DNA of 64,000 nt, from NCBI RefSeq assembly GCF_000730425.1, contig NZ_CP008896.1, forward strand, positions 1,240,001 through 1,304,000. The letters run 5' to 3'. The notes beneath the pieces were generated by a model that was not told the origin of the DNA, searched no databases, and worked only from the letters and a program-made list of their open reading frames with translations. Position 1 is the first letter of the stretch, and every line of letters begins with the position of its first letter. A program made the position numbers and the translations under genes. Positions 1 through 8,490 of the stretch are shown here, piece after piece. This DNA comes from Pseudomonas fluorescens (lineage in GTDB: Bacteria > Pseudomonadota > Gammaproteobacteria > Pseudomonadales > Pseudomonadaceae).

Positions 1-13
1 AGGAACCCGCGTT

Positions 14-1015
14 ATGAATCGAGTCATCAACGATCCGGACCAAGTGGTCGAGGACATGCTGCGCGGCATTCTGGTCGCTCATCCCCAACTGCGCCAACAC
101 GACACCAACCCCCGCGTCATCAGCAAGGCCAAGCCCTCCAGTCGAGGCTGCGTAGGCATTGTCACCGGCGGCGGCTCCGGCCATGAACCGGCGTTTCTCG
201 GTTATGTCGGCCCCGGCCTGGTGGACGCCGTAGCTGTCGGCGAAATCTTCTCCTCCCCCACTGCCAAGAGCTTCTTCGATGCGTTCCGTGTGGCCGATCA
301 CGGCGCCGGCGTGGCCTGCCTGTACGGCAACTATGCCGGCGACAACATGAACGTGAAACTGGCAATGAAAATGGCCGCCAGCAAGGACATGCAGATCCGC
401 ACCGTGGTCGCCAACGATGACGTGGCCTCTGCGCCCAAGGCTGATATCGCCAAGCGTCGCGGGGTGGCCGGAGAAATTTTCATGTGGAAGATCGGCGGTG
501 CCGCCGCCGCCCAGCACTATGACCTGGATGGGGTGATTCGCGTTGCGCAGAAGGCTGTCGATCACTGTCGCTCCATCGGCATCGGCCTGACGCCCTGCAC
601 CATTGCGGCAGTGGGCAAGCCGAACTTCCAGATCCCGGACGGCCAGATGGAACTGGGCATCGGCCACCACGGCGAACCCGGGATCGAAGTGATTCCGATC
701 GAGTCCGCCGCCGCCATGGCCGCACGCATGCTGGCACCGATCCTCGCCGACCGGGACTTCAGCCAGGATGACAGCGTGGTGGTACTGGTCTCGGGCCTGG
801 GCGCGACGCCGGTGATGGAGCTGTACATTTTCTACGCCGAAGTCGAAAGCCAGCTCAAGGCCAAGGGCCTGAAGATCCATCGCTGCTACGTCGGCAACTA
901 CTTCACCTCCCTGGAAATGATGGGCGTGACCCTGACCCTGCTGGGCCTGGATGCCGAGCTGAAAACCCTGATCGACCAACCTTGCCGCTCCATCGGCATG
1001 ACCCAGGCGGAGTAA
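14..1015 (+). CDS. dhaK: dihydroxyacetone kinase subunit DhaK
   Basis: Substrate-binding subunit of a two-part dihydroxyacetone (or related ketose) kinase. The 333-aa protein is full length for DhaK. It shows the GGGSGHEP loop at residues 52-59, the NYAGDNMN segment near 107-113, and the GIGHHGEPG segment whose histidine (218/219) forms the hemiaminal with the keto substrate. The start at 14 has an AGGA Shine-Dalgarno sequence just upstream. dhaL follows 3 bp after the stop, so the two are cotranscribed. No DhaM phosphotransfer subunit lies downstream; it could lie upstream, outside the window. The real substrate could be another short ketose such as erythrulose, because this family is used in several tetrose pathways. 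Confidence 0.93.
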   Translation: MNRVINDPDQVVEDMLRGILVAHPQLRQHDTNPRVISKAKPSSRGCVGIVTGGGSGHEPAFLGYVGPGLVDAVAVGEIFSSPTAKSFFDAFRVADHGAGVACLYGNYAGDNMNVKLAMKMAASKDMQIRTVVANDDVASAPKADIAKRRGVAGEIFMWKIGGAAAAQHYDLDGVIRVAQKAVDHCRSIGIGLTPCTIAAVGKPNFQIPDGQMELGIGHHGEPGIEVIPIESAAAMAARMLAPILADRDFSQDDSVVVLVSGLGATPVMELYIFYAEVESQLKAKGLKIHRCYVGNYFTSLEMMGVTLTLLGLDAELKTLIDQPCRSIGMTQAE

Positions 1016-1018
1016 ACC

Positions 1019-1666
1019 ATGAGCCAGCATTTCTCTACCCACGACGGCAGCGCGATTGTCACTGACCTGGTGAGCGTGATCGTCGCCAACCGTGAATACC
1101 TCAGCGCGGTCGACGGCGCGATTGGCGATGGTGACCACGGTATCAATATGGCCAAGGGCTTCGCCCATTGCGGCCGCACCCTTGAGGGCCGGCAACTGAC
1201 CCTGGCCGAAGCCCTGGATGAACTGACCCTGAGCCTGATGGAAGGCATCGGCGGCTCCATGGGCCCGTTGTATGGCAGCCTGTTTATCGGCATGGCCGAC
1301 GAAGTACGCGGCTGCGAAGACATCGAGGCTGCCACCTTCGCCCGTTTGCTGCGCGGTGGCCTGACATCGTTGCAGGACATCACCGAAGCCGGCGTGGGCG
1401 ACAAGTGCCTGATGGACACCCTGATCCCGGCAGTGGAGGCATTTGAGCAGGCGCAGGCCGATGGTGCTTCCTTCGGTACTGCACTGGACGCCATGAAAGG
1501 CGCGGCCTCCCAGGGCCGCGACTCGACCAGGGACCTGGTGGCCAAGATCGGCCGGGCCAGCCGCCTGGGCGAACGCTCGCTGGGGGTGCTGGATGCGGGG
1601 GCGGTCTCATGCTGCCTGATCCTCACGCAACTGGCAGACTCGATCCAGCCCCGCCTGACCCCATAG
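1019..1666 (+). CDS. dhaL: dihydroxyacetone kinase subunit DhaL
   Basis: Nucleotide-binding subunit that transfers phosphate to the substrate held by DhaK. The 215-aa length is normal. The DGAIGDGDHG motif near residue 32 carries the Mg-ADP/ATP-binding aspartates, GGSMGPLYG near 79 is the second nucleotide loop, and GRASRLGERSLGVLDAGA near 180-197 is the usual C-terminal signature. It starts 3 bp after dhaK. A REP pair lies directly downstream, so this is probably the last gene of the transcription unit. Whether phosphate comes from ATP or from a DhaM protein cannot be told from this window. Confidence 0.92.
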   Translation: MSQHFSTHDGSAIVTDLVSVIVANREYLSAVDGAIGDGDHGINMAKGFAHCGRTLEGRQLTLAEALDELTLSLMEGIGGSMGPLYGSLFIGMADEVRGCEDIEAATFARLLRGGLTSLQDITEAGVGDKCLMDTLIPAVEAFEQAQADGASFGTALDAMKGAASQGRDSTRDLVAKIGRASRLGERSLGVLDAGAVSCCLILTQLADSIQPRLTP

Positions 1667-1745
1667 AAGCCGGCTTGCCGGCGGTGGCGATCTTGAGTTG
1701 CCGTCCTTCTCCCGGGCCTCATCACCGGCAAGCCGGCTCCTACAA
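1666..1745. repeat. REPIN (inverted pair of REP sequences)
   Basis: Two REP cores in opposite orientation (GCCGGCTTGCCGGC and its mate GCCGGCAAGCCGGC) flank a short spacer between the convergent dhaL and sohB genes. This is the typical Pseudomonas REP doublet. It could act as a transcription end or mRNA stabiliser for both genes. Confidence 0.85.
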
Positions 1746-1756
1746 GGGCATGTGCG

Positions 1757-2779
1757 TCACCAGAAGCGCTGCTGGGTCAGGCGGCTCCACCAGGTCAGCA
1801 GCACCCGGTCTACCGAGCCGCTGGCCGCCAGGCCCACCCGCTCCTGCAGGCTTTTACGCTCGGCATAATGCAGGTGGAACAGCTCGGCAGTCTTGGCCTT
1901 GGTGGCCAGGTACTCGTCACTGGTCTGCAGTGCGTCCACCAATTGCTTGTCCAGCGCCGCGACGCCCAGCCAGACTTCGCCGGTGGCCACTTCATCAATC
2001 GCCAGTTGCGGGCGATAGCGCGACACGAAGTTCTTGAACAGTTGATGGGTGATATCCAGGTCTTCCTGGAACTTTTCCCGGCCCTTCTCGGTGTTTTCGC
2101 CAAACACCGTCAGGGTGCGCTTGTACTCGCCAGCGGTCAGCACTTCAAAGTCGATATCGTGCTTTTTCAGCAGGCGGTTGACGTTGGGCAACTGGGCCAC
2201 CACGCCAATGGAACCGAGGATGGCAAACGGCGCGCTGATGATCTTCTCGCCGATGCACGCCATCATGTAGCCGCCGCTGGCCGCGACCTTGTCGATGCAT
2301 ACCGTCAAGGGCACGCCCGCTTCGCGGATCCGCGCCAATTGCGATGAAGCCAGGCCATAGCTGTGGACCATGCCACCGCCGCTTTCCAGGCGCAGTACTA
2401 CTTCGTCCTTGGGCGTAGCCAGGCTCAGCAGCGCGGTGATTTCATGGCGCAGGCTCTCAGTGGCCGAAGCCTTGATGTCACCGTCGAAATCCAGGACAAA
2501 CACCCGTGGCTTGACCTCTGGAGTTTTCTTCTGTTTTTTCTCGGCCTTGCCCTGGGACTTGCGCAGGGCCTTGAGCTGGTCCTTGTCAAGCAAGGTCTGC
2601 TCCAGGCGCTCGCGCAGCCCCTTGTAGAAATCATTGAGCTTGCTGACCTGCAACTGCCCGGCATGCTTGCGCCGGCCCTTGCTGCGCAACGCTGCAAAAC
2701 TGATCAGCACCACCAGAATGGCAACTACCAACGTAACGGTTTTAGCCAGAAAACTTGCATACTCAGCCAAAAACTCCAT
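1757..2779 (-). CDS. sohB: inner-membrane peptidase SohB (S49 family)
   Basis: Signal-peptide-peptidase-like serine protease anchored in the inner membrane with its catalytic domain in the periplasm. The 340-aa protein begins with a membrane segment (residues 13-30). A basic/acidic linker rich in K and Q follows at about 75-90, then the S49 domain. The catalytic serine lies in the KVAASGGYMMA motif, and the lysine is expected in the segment reading LTAGEYKR. Length matches SohB rather than the longer SppA. It stands alone and converges on dhaL. Confidence 0.9.
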   Translation of the reverse strand: MEFLAEYASFLAKTVTLVVAILVVLISFAALRSKGRRKHAGQLQVSKLNDFYKGLRERLEQTLLDKDQLKALRKSQGKAEKKQKKTPEVKPRVFVLDFDGDIKASATESLRHEITALLSLATPKDEVVLRLESGGGMVHSYGLASSQLARIREAGVPLTVCIDKVAASGGYMMACIGEKIISAPFAILGSIGVVAQLPNVNRLLKKHDIDFEVLTAGEYKRTLTVFGENTEKGREKFQEDLDITHQLFKNFVSRYRPQLAIDEVATGEVWLGVAALDKQLVDALQTSDEYLATKAKTAELFHLHYAERKSLQERVGLAASGSVDRVLLTWWSRLTQQRFW

Positions 2780-2972
2780 GGGACTCCTTACAGATACGGT
2801 GCGCCAGGCGCGGATTGCCCCAGCATACCGATGGGACTGCCGGTGAGCCAGAGCTGAAGCCCCTTGAAACGGGCCTCTAACGAGCTTTTAAAACAAGCGT
2901 ATGTTTTTTCATTGACAGCTTCCCGGCATCCTCATAACCTCGCCAGACTTTCAACGTGCCGGGTGAACGGAC

Positions 2973-3683
2973 GTGGGCAGCATCTATTTGATTCGACATG
3001 GCCAAGCCTCCTTCGGTGCAGACGACTATGACGTTCTGTCACCCGTCGGTGTGCAGCAGGCACAGATCCTGGGCAACCACCTGGCAGACCTGGGCCTGAC
3101 GTTCGACCGCTGCGTGTCGGGCGACCTGCGCCGCCAGCAGCATACGGCCAGCGCCGCGTTCGAGTCGATCGGCGCCCAGGGCTTGCCGGTGCCGCCCCTG
3201 GAAATCGACAGCGCCTTCAACGAGTTCGATGCCGACGCGATCATCCGTGCCCTGCTCCCGGGCCTGCTCGACAGCGAACCCGAAGCCTTGGAAATCCTGC
3301 GCAACGCCCCACACAACCGTGGTGAGTTCCAGCGTATTTTCTCGCTGATTATCGAGCGCTGGCTGAGCGGGACGTACGACACGCCCGGCCTGGAAAGCTG
3401 GCTGGGGTTTGTCGAGCGCGTCCAGGGTGGCCTGCAGCGCCTGCTGGAGTCTGCCGACAACGCCCACAAGATTGCCGTGTTCACCTCTGGCGGCACCATC
3501 ACCGCCCTGCTCCACCTGATTACCCGCATACCTGCCGCCCAGGCTTTCGAGCTGAACTGGCAGATTGTCAACACCTCGCTCAACCACTTGAAGTTCCGTG
3601 GTCGCGAGGTGGCACTGGCTTCCTTCAACAGCCACACCCACTTGCAACTGTTGAAGGCGCCGCAGCTCATCACTTTCCGATGA
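2973..3683 (+). CDS. histidine phosphatase family protein
   Basis: Phosphoglycerate-mutase-like fold. The GTG start gives IYLIRHGQASFG, the RHG motif with the phosphorylated histidine near residue 9, and NEFDAD carries the conserved acidic residue. The segment that usually supplies the second active-site histidine (SHGG or THGG) reads FTSGGTITALLH here, so that histidine is replaced by serine. Catalysis may be weak or altered. It is followed 56 bp downstream by an SCP2-domain gene, probably in one unit. The 236-aa length is normal. The substrate is unknown. Confidence 0.82.
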   Translation: MGSIYLIRHGQASFGADDYDVLSPVGVQQAQILGNHLADLGLTFDRCVSGDLRRQQHTASAAFESIGAQGLPVPPLEIDSAFNEFDADAIIRALLPGLLDSEPEALEILRNAPHNRGEFQRIFSLIIERWLSGTYDTPGLESWLGFVERVQGGLQRLLESADNAHKIAVFTSGGTITALLHLITRIPAAQAFELNWQIVNTSLNHLKFRGREVALASFNSHTHLQLLKAPQLITFR

Positions 3684-3739
3684 AATGCGGCCAACCGTGA
3701 CCCCAAGGTCACTGGCACCACCCATAAAAGGATCGAACC

Positions 3740-4054
3740 ATGACTGACGTAGCTAAAGCCGTAGAAGCAATGAAAGCCAAATTCAACCCAGGCGCCGCCG
3801 ACGGCCTGGACCTGGTGTTCGGTTTCCGTATCGACGACACCCAGAACTTCTCGCTGGTGGTTAAGAACAACACCTGCGAACTGCTGGAAGGCGAAAACCC
3901 TGACGCCCAAGTGACCCTGGTCATGGACGGCGACACCATGAAAGGCATCGTAGATGGCTCCACCGACGGCATGCAGGCCTTCATGGGCGGCAAGCTGCGC
4001 ACCGAAGGCGACATGATGCTGGCGATGAAGCTGAGCGAACTGTTCCCGGCCTGA
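3740..4054 (+). CDS. SCP2 sterol-binding domain protein
   Basis: A single SCP2-like lipid-binding domain of 104 aa. Recognisable features are the acidic/hydrophobic strand pattern, NPDAQVTLVMDGDTMKGIVDG and the closing GGKLRTEGDMMLAMKLSELF. Proteins of this kind bind fatty acyl-CoA or other lipids, and in Pseudomonas they often sit near acyl-CoA metabolism genes and a histidine phosphatase, as here. A GGATCGAACC stretch precedes the ATG. An intrinsic terminator follows within 50 bp, so this ends the unit. Confidence 0.88.
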   Translation: MTDVAKAVEAMKAKFNPGAADGLDLVFGFRIDDTQNFSLVVKNNTCELLEGENPDAQVTLVMDGDTMKGIVDGSTDGMQAFMGGKLRTEGDMMLAMKLSELFPA

Positions 4055-4078
4055 TCCAGGGCAACCTGGGTTGACCAA

Positions 4079-4104
4079 TCCCGCCTGCCCAGGCGGGATT
4101 TTTG
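4079..4104 (+). terminator. Rho-independent terminator after SCP2 gene
   Basis: The stem CCCGCCTG / CAGGCGGG is followed by a T-rich run (ATTTTTGTTTG). It lies 25 bp after the SCP2 stop codon on the same strand. Confidence 0.85.
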
Positions 4105-4265
4105 TTTGTTTTGCTTATGCAAAAGCCGACTTGCCGGCACCTGCAGTGGAACTCATTCGTTTGCAGAATGAAGTCCAGAAGAATCTTCGTTTGCGCCCAC
4201 GGGCAACGCCCAACAGAATCTGGCTCACGGCCCATACCACCGTTATCGCAGCCAGGAATTTTTCT

Positions 4266-5636
4266 ATGCCTACCCCGCGCCATATCAGCCCCGATGACAT
4301 TCGCAAAGACTTCTCCAGGGCCATGTCCGACATGTACCGCGAGGAAGTCCCGCTATATGGCGCGTTGCTACAACTGGTGGCCGACACCAATACCCGGGTG
4401 CTGGCGAGCGATACCGACCTGGCGCGACAACTGCAGCGCACCGGTGAAATCCAGCGCCTGGACATGGAGCGCCACGGCGCCATCCGCCTGGGCAGCGCTT
4501 TCGAGCTGGCAACCATCAGCCGCCTGTTTGCGGTGATGGGTATGCACCCGGTGGGTTACTACGACCTCACCCCGGCCGGCGTACCGGTGCACTCCACGGC
4601 CTTTCGCGCAGTGCATGAAAACGCCTTGCAGGCCAGCCCTTTCCGGGTGTTTACCTCGCTGCTGCGCCTGGAACTGATCGACAACCCAGAACTGCGGGCC
4701 TTTGCCGAAGCCGCCCTGGCCAAGCGTTCGATCTTCACTCCCCAGGCCCTGGCCCTGATCGAACAGGCCGAAGCCGACGGCGGCCTCACGGCCAGCGATG
4801 CCCAGGTCTTTATCCAACAAGTCCTGGAAACCTTTCGCTGGCACCACACCGCTACGGTCAGCGCGGCCCAGTACCAGCAGCTCAGCGACCAGCACCGGCT
4901 GATTGCCGACGTGGTGGCGTTCAAGGGCCCCCACATCAATCACCTGACCCCGCGCACCCTGGACATTGACCGCGTACAAGCCGACATGCCCGGCAAAGGC
5001 ATCACCCCCAAGGCCGTGATCGAAGGCCCGCCCCGCCGCCAATGCCCGATCCTGCTACGCCAGACCAGCTTCAAGGCCCTCGACGAAGCCATTGCCTTTA
5101 CCGATGCCCAGGGCAGCCACAGCGCAAGGTTTGGTGAAATCGAACAGCGTGGCGTGGCCCTGACGCCAAAAGGCCGGGCACTCTATGACCAGTTGCTCAA
5201 CGCGACCCGGGACGAATTGGGCGCCTTCCCCAATGAGACCAATGCCCAGCGCTATAGCGAACTGCTGGAACAGCACTTCCAGGCCTTTGCGGATAATCAC
5301 TGGGCCATGCGCGAGCAAGGGTTGGCGTTCTTTCGCTACTTCTTGACCGACAAGGGCCGAGCAGCCGACAAGAGCCCTCGCCCCAATCTGGACGCACTGC
5401 TTGAGGCCGGCTGCGTGGCAATCGAACCCTTGGTGTATGAGGATTTTCTGCCGGTCAGCGCGGCGGGGATTTTCCAGTCGAACCTGGGCGATGCGGCGCA
5501 GAGTCAGTACGCGGCCGACGCCAACCAGGCCGAATTTGAACGGGCCCTGGGTCGCCGGACCCTTGATGAGTTGCAGCTGTATGCAGACACCCAGCAGCGC
5601 TCGATCGACGCCTGCCTGCAGGCACTGCGTGCCTAG
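4266..5636 (+). CDS. hglS: 2-oxoadipate dioxygenase/decarboxylase (HglS, DUF1338)
   Basis: Non-haem Fe(II) enzyme that converts 2-oxoadipate to D-2-hydroxyglutarate and CO2 in the D-lysine route of Pseudomonas. The 456-aa product matches the family through the RHGAIRLG segment (first metal histidine), GPHINHLTPRTLDID (second histidine), FGEIEQRG (metal glutamate) and VYEDFLPVSAAGIFQSNLG near the C-terminus. The open frame extends upstream to 4071, but the ATG at 4266 has an AGGAA ribosome site. The protein beginning MPTPRHISPDDIRKDF aligns with the known family start, so the longer form is rejected. It is monocistronic between a terminator and a convergent gene. Confidence 0.92.
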   Translation: MPTPRHISPDDIRKDFSRAMSDMYREEVPLYGALLQLVADTNTRVLASDTDLARQLQRTGEIQRLDMERHGAIRLGSAFELATISRLFAVMGMHPVGYYDLTPAGVPVHSTAFRAVHENALQASPFRVFTSLLRLELIDNPELRAFAEAALAKRSIFTPQALALIEQAEADGGLTASDAQVFIQQVLETFRWHHTATVSAAQYQQLSDQHRLIADVVAFKGPHINHLTPRTLDIDRVQADMPGKGITPKAVIEGPPRRQCPILLRQTSFKALDEAIAFTDAQGSHSARFGEIEQRGVALTPKGRALYDQLLNATRDELGAFPNETNAQRYSELLEQHFQAFADNHWAMREQGLAFFRYFLTDKGRAADKSPRPNLDALLEAGCVAIEPLVYEDFLPVSAAGIFQSNLGDAAQSQYAADANQAEFERALGRRTLDELQLYADTQQRSIDACLQALRA

Positions 5637-5780
5637 AAAAAGAGTTCGCCCGACACCACAACGCATTCCATGCGCAGTCAACGTGCCCCAGGGTCGGGCG
5701 AACGGTTGGGATAATAGGCAGTGGCGTGATAGCTGTCCTTTGGTCAATTCTGAACAAATATGGACGCCAGCCAGCGTTGG

Positions 5781-6020
5781 CTAATGCCCCCTGGTCTGCT
5801 CCAGTTGTTCGACGATTTTATCTTTGATCAACAGGCGTTTCTTCTTCAGGTTCTCCACATCATCGTCATGGGCACTTGCGGATTCAGCTTCCAGCACCTC
5901 CTTGTCGGCGACGTCATACTGGGTGAGCAATACATCCAAGCGATGGTGGCCTGCCCGACGTTGCTGAACGTCTTCCTTGCTCAACCCTAAATCCTGATAA
6001 AGATCATGTTTCACTGGCAT
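5781..6020 (-). CDS. YdcH/DUF465 family small protein
   Basis: A 79-aa, highly charged, helical protein beginning MPVKHDLYQDLGLSKED and containing the LKKKRLLIKDKIVEQL segment typical of the SlyX-like YdcH family, which folds as a short coiled coil. The start at 6020 is chosen because a GGAGG ribosome site lies 6 bp upstream; a GTG 36 bp further up is less likely. Its function is not established. Confidence 0.85.
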   Translation of the reverse strand: MPVKHDLYQDLGLSKEDVQQRRAGHHRLDVLLTQYDVADKEVLEAESASAHDDDVENLKKKRLLIKDKIVEQLEQTRGH

Positions 6021-6172
6021 GAAGTACCTCCGCAAGTTGTTCAATGACTGGTACACCGTGAAGCTAGCCCATCCATGGGCCTCTTGTCATGCCCAAGGTC
6101 AATTCCCCTGGGCGAGGAACGGTGCGGCTGCCGGCACGCCCACCTGATCGACCAAGCGCCGGGCATAGGGCA

Positions 6173-8299
6173 CTACCGACTCGAAGTAGCGCCAGTCAGT
6201 ACCGAGCGCACCTGCTGCGTCAAATCCTCGGGGCTGTAGGGTTTGCTCAGCAAATGAATGTCGCTGCCCAATAGATGGTCGCTGGAAAGAATGTCGCGGG
6301 TATGCCCGGAGGTGAACAGTACCGCAACCGGCGGCTGTTGCGCCTTGGCCCACTCGGCCAAGTCGGTGCTTTTGATCCGCCCAGGCATGACCACATCGGT
6401 GAAGATCAGGTCAGGCCGCAAGCCGGTGCGCAGCATCAGCATGGCGTCATCGCCGTCTTCGGCGGTGAGCACTGTGTAGCCAGACTGCTCCAGCAACTCC
6501 ACCGCTGCGCCGCGCACACCTTCGTTGTCTTCCACCACCAGGATGGTTTCCCTGCCGCCTTCCTGCAGTTCCACGAGGGCCGGTGCTTCCTGGCTTTCCG
6601 GCTCAAGGCTATGGGGAAAGTACATCTGCACCACGGTGCCCTGGCCTGGCTCGCTGCTGATCTGTACATGCCCGCCACTTTGCTTGACGAAACCAAACAC
6701 CATGCTCAAGCCCAGGCCGGTGCCATGACCGTCAGGCTTGGTGGTAAAGAACGGCTCGAAGACCCGCCGCAGCACCGCCGGTGGCATGCCGGCCCCGGTG
6801 TCGCTGACCGACAGGCGCACATATTCACCGGGACCAATCCCGTTGCGGCAGCCCTCCTCGGGCGACAGGCTGATGTTTTCACCGGTGATACGGATCACCC
6901 CCTCGCCCTTCATGGCATCCCGGGCATTGATCGCCAGGTTGAGCACGGCGTTTTCCAGTTGATTGCGATCGACATGAATGCACCACGGGTCTTTCGGCAA
7001 TTGCACATCGATCTGGATGGTTTCCCCCAGGGCCCGCTGCAGCAACTCACCCAACCCTTCATAAATGCGCCGGGGGTTGAACACCGCCGGTGACAGTGGC
7101 TGGCGCCGGGCAAAGGCCAGCAGTTGCGAAGACAGCTTGGCACCGCGCTCGACGGCAGCCAGGGCGGCACCGACGCGCCGTTGTACCTGGAGGTTGTCCC
7201 GTTCGTGGCGGGCCAGCAGGTGCAGGTTGCCGGCAATCACTTGCAGCAGGTTATTGAAGTCATGGGCCACGCCCCCCGTCAGCCCGCCAATGGCCTCGAG
7301 CTTTTGCGACTGGCGCAACTGCTCCTCGGCAGCCGAGCGCGCCTGGACTTCGGCGGCGACGCGTTGCTCAAGGTTATGGGTGAGCTTGAGCAAGGACTCT
7401 TCTGCGATCTTGCGCACATGGATATCAATGATCACCCCAGGGAAGCGCAGCGGCTGCCCGTGCGCATCCAGCTCGCAACGCCCACTGGCCAGTACCCACA
7501 GATAGCTGGCGTCAGGGCGCCGCACGCGAAACTCGACGCTATAGGGCCCACCGGCTTCCAGTGTACGGGCAATCAGGCGGTTGACCCGCGCCAGGTCATC
7601 GGGGTGGATGACCTGGGTGGCGACGGCAATGGGGAGCCCCTGCTCCACGTCTGCCAGGGACAGGCCCAGGGTGCGGGCGAAACGCTCGTCGCCCGACAGA
7701 CGATCCGGCAGCACATCCCAGACAAACGATCCCATTAGCGCCCCGGCGTTGAGGGCCAGTTGCAAGCGCTCGTCCGCCACGCGGTAAGCGCCCTCGGCTT
7801 CCTGGCGCAAACGCTCGGACAGGACATGCTCGGTGGTCTCCACCACAATCGCCAGCACCCCAGCCGGCTGCCGGTCGTCACCGGCCACCGGGCTGTAATA
7901 GAGGTCCAGCCACAAGTCTTCGGGGCAGCCATTGCGCAGCAGCATCAAGGCCTTGTTGCGATAGGACAAGGTGCCGCCAGCCAGGCAGGTGTCCATGACG
8001 TGCCGGTTGAAGTCGGCCACCTCCGGCCAGCCCTGCTCCACCGGCACACCCAACAGGAACGGGTGGCGTCCGCCGGCAAATACCGAGTAGCTGTCGTTGT
8101 AGATCATGTAGCCGGCGCGTCCCCAGAGCATCACCATCGGTACAGGCGAAGCCAGGAGCATCTGCACCGCACAGGTCAGGCTGGTGGACCAGCTGTCAAT
8201 CGGGCCCAGGTCAGTGACCGACCAGTCAAAGGCGCGAATCCTTTGGGCCATTTCACCGCCCCAGCCGTCGCAGCCGTAGGTATTGGATAAAAATTGCAT
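6173..8299 (-). CDS. hybrid PAS sensor histidine kinase with C-terminal receiver
   Basis: A 708-aa soluble hybrid kinase with no membrane segment. Domains in order: an N-terminal PAS/GAF-like sensor (about 25-155), a PAS/PAC domain (about 180-300), a short coiled coil, a dimerisation/phosphoacceptor helix with GGVAHDFNNLL (His346), an ATPase domain (NLAINARDAM near 454-463; DTGAGM; GTGLGLSMV near 527), and a receiver domain starting near 585 with phosphoacceptor Asp635 in FTDVVMPG and Lys686. The family phosphorelays to an unlinked regulator or uses its receiver for output. The stop region abuts a gene-poor 150 bp before the DUF465 gene. The signal is unknown. Confidence 0.9.
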   Translation of the reverse strand: MQFLSNTYGCDGWGGEMAQRIRAFDWSVTDLGPIDSWSTSLTCAVQMLLASPVPMVMLWGRAGYMIYNDSYSVFAGGRHPFLLGVPVEQGWPEVADFNRHVMDTCLAGGTLSYRNKALMLLRNGCPEDLWLDLYYSPVAGDDRQPAGVLAIVVETTEHVLSERLRQEAEGAYRVADERLQLALNAGALMGSFVWDVLPDRLSGDERFARTLGLSLADVEQGLPIAVATQVIHPDDLARVNRLIARTLEAGGPYSVEFRVRRPDASYLWVLASGRCELDAHGQPLRFPGVIIDIHVRKIAEESLLKLTHNLEQRVAAEVQARSAAEEQLRQSQKLEAIGGLTGGVAHDFNNLLQVIAGNLHLLARHERDNLQVQRRVGAALAAVERGAKLSSQLLAFARRQPLSPAVFNPRRIYEGLGELLQRALGETIQIDVQLPKDPWCIHVDRNQLENAVLNLAINARDAMKGEGVIRITGENISLSPEEGCRNGIGPGEYVRLSVSDTGAGMPPAVLRRVFEPFFTTKPDGHGTGLGLSMVFGFVKQSGGHVQISSEPGQGTVVQMYFPHSLEPESQEAPALVELQEGGRETILVVEDNEGVRGAAVELLEQSGYTVLTAEDGDDAMLMLRTGLRPDLIFTDVVMPGRIKSTDLAEWAKAQQPPVAVLFTSGHTRDILSSDHLLGSDIHLLSKPYSPEDLTQQVRSVLTGATSSR

Positions 8300-8382
8300 G
8301 GGTCAGCTCAGAGCGAAGGGAGAACAGTCGCCAATGTTGGAGCATAGCCGGACGGGATGGTTTCACTGTTATATCAACCATT

Positions 8383-8484
8383 GCAGGAACCGGCTTGGCG
8401 GCGATGACGCCAGCCAGAACGCCGCAGGGTGTCAGGTACCCAACGTCATCGTTAACGACCATCGCCGGCAAGCCAGCGCCTATA
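8383..8484. repeat. REPIN-like inverted pair
   Basis: A degenerate REP (AACCGGCTTGGCGGCGATG) and an inverted mate (CATCGCCGGCAAGCCAGCG) with about 60 bp between. They fill the gap between the hybrid kinase and dnaE2. Confidence 0.7.
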
Positions 8485-8490
8485 GGGCCC

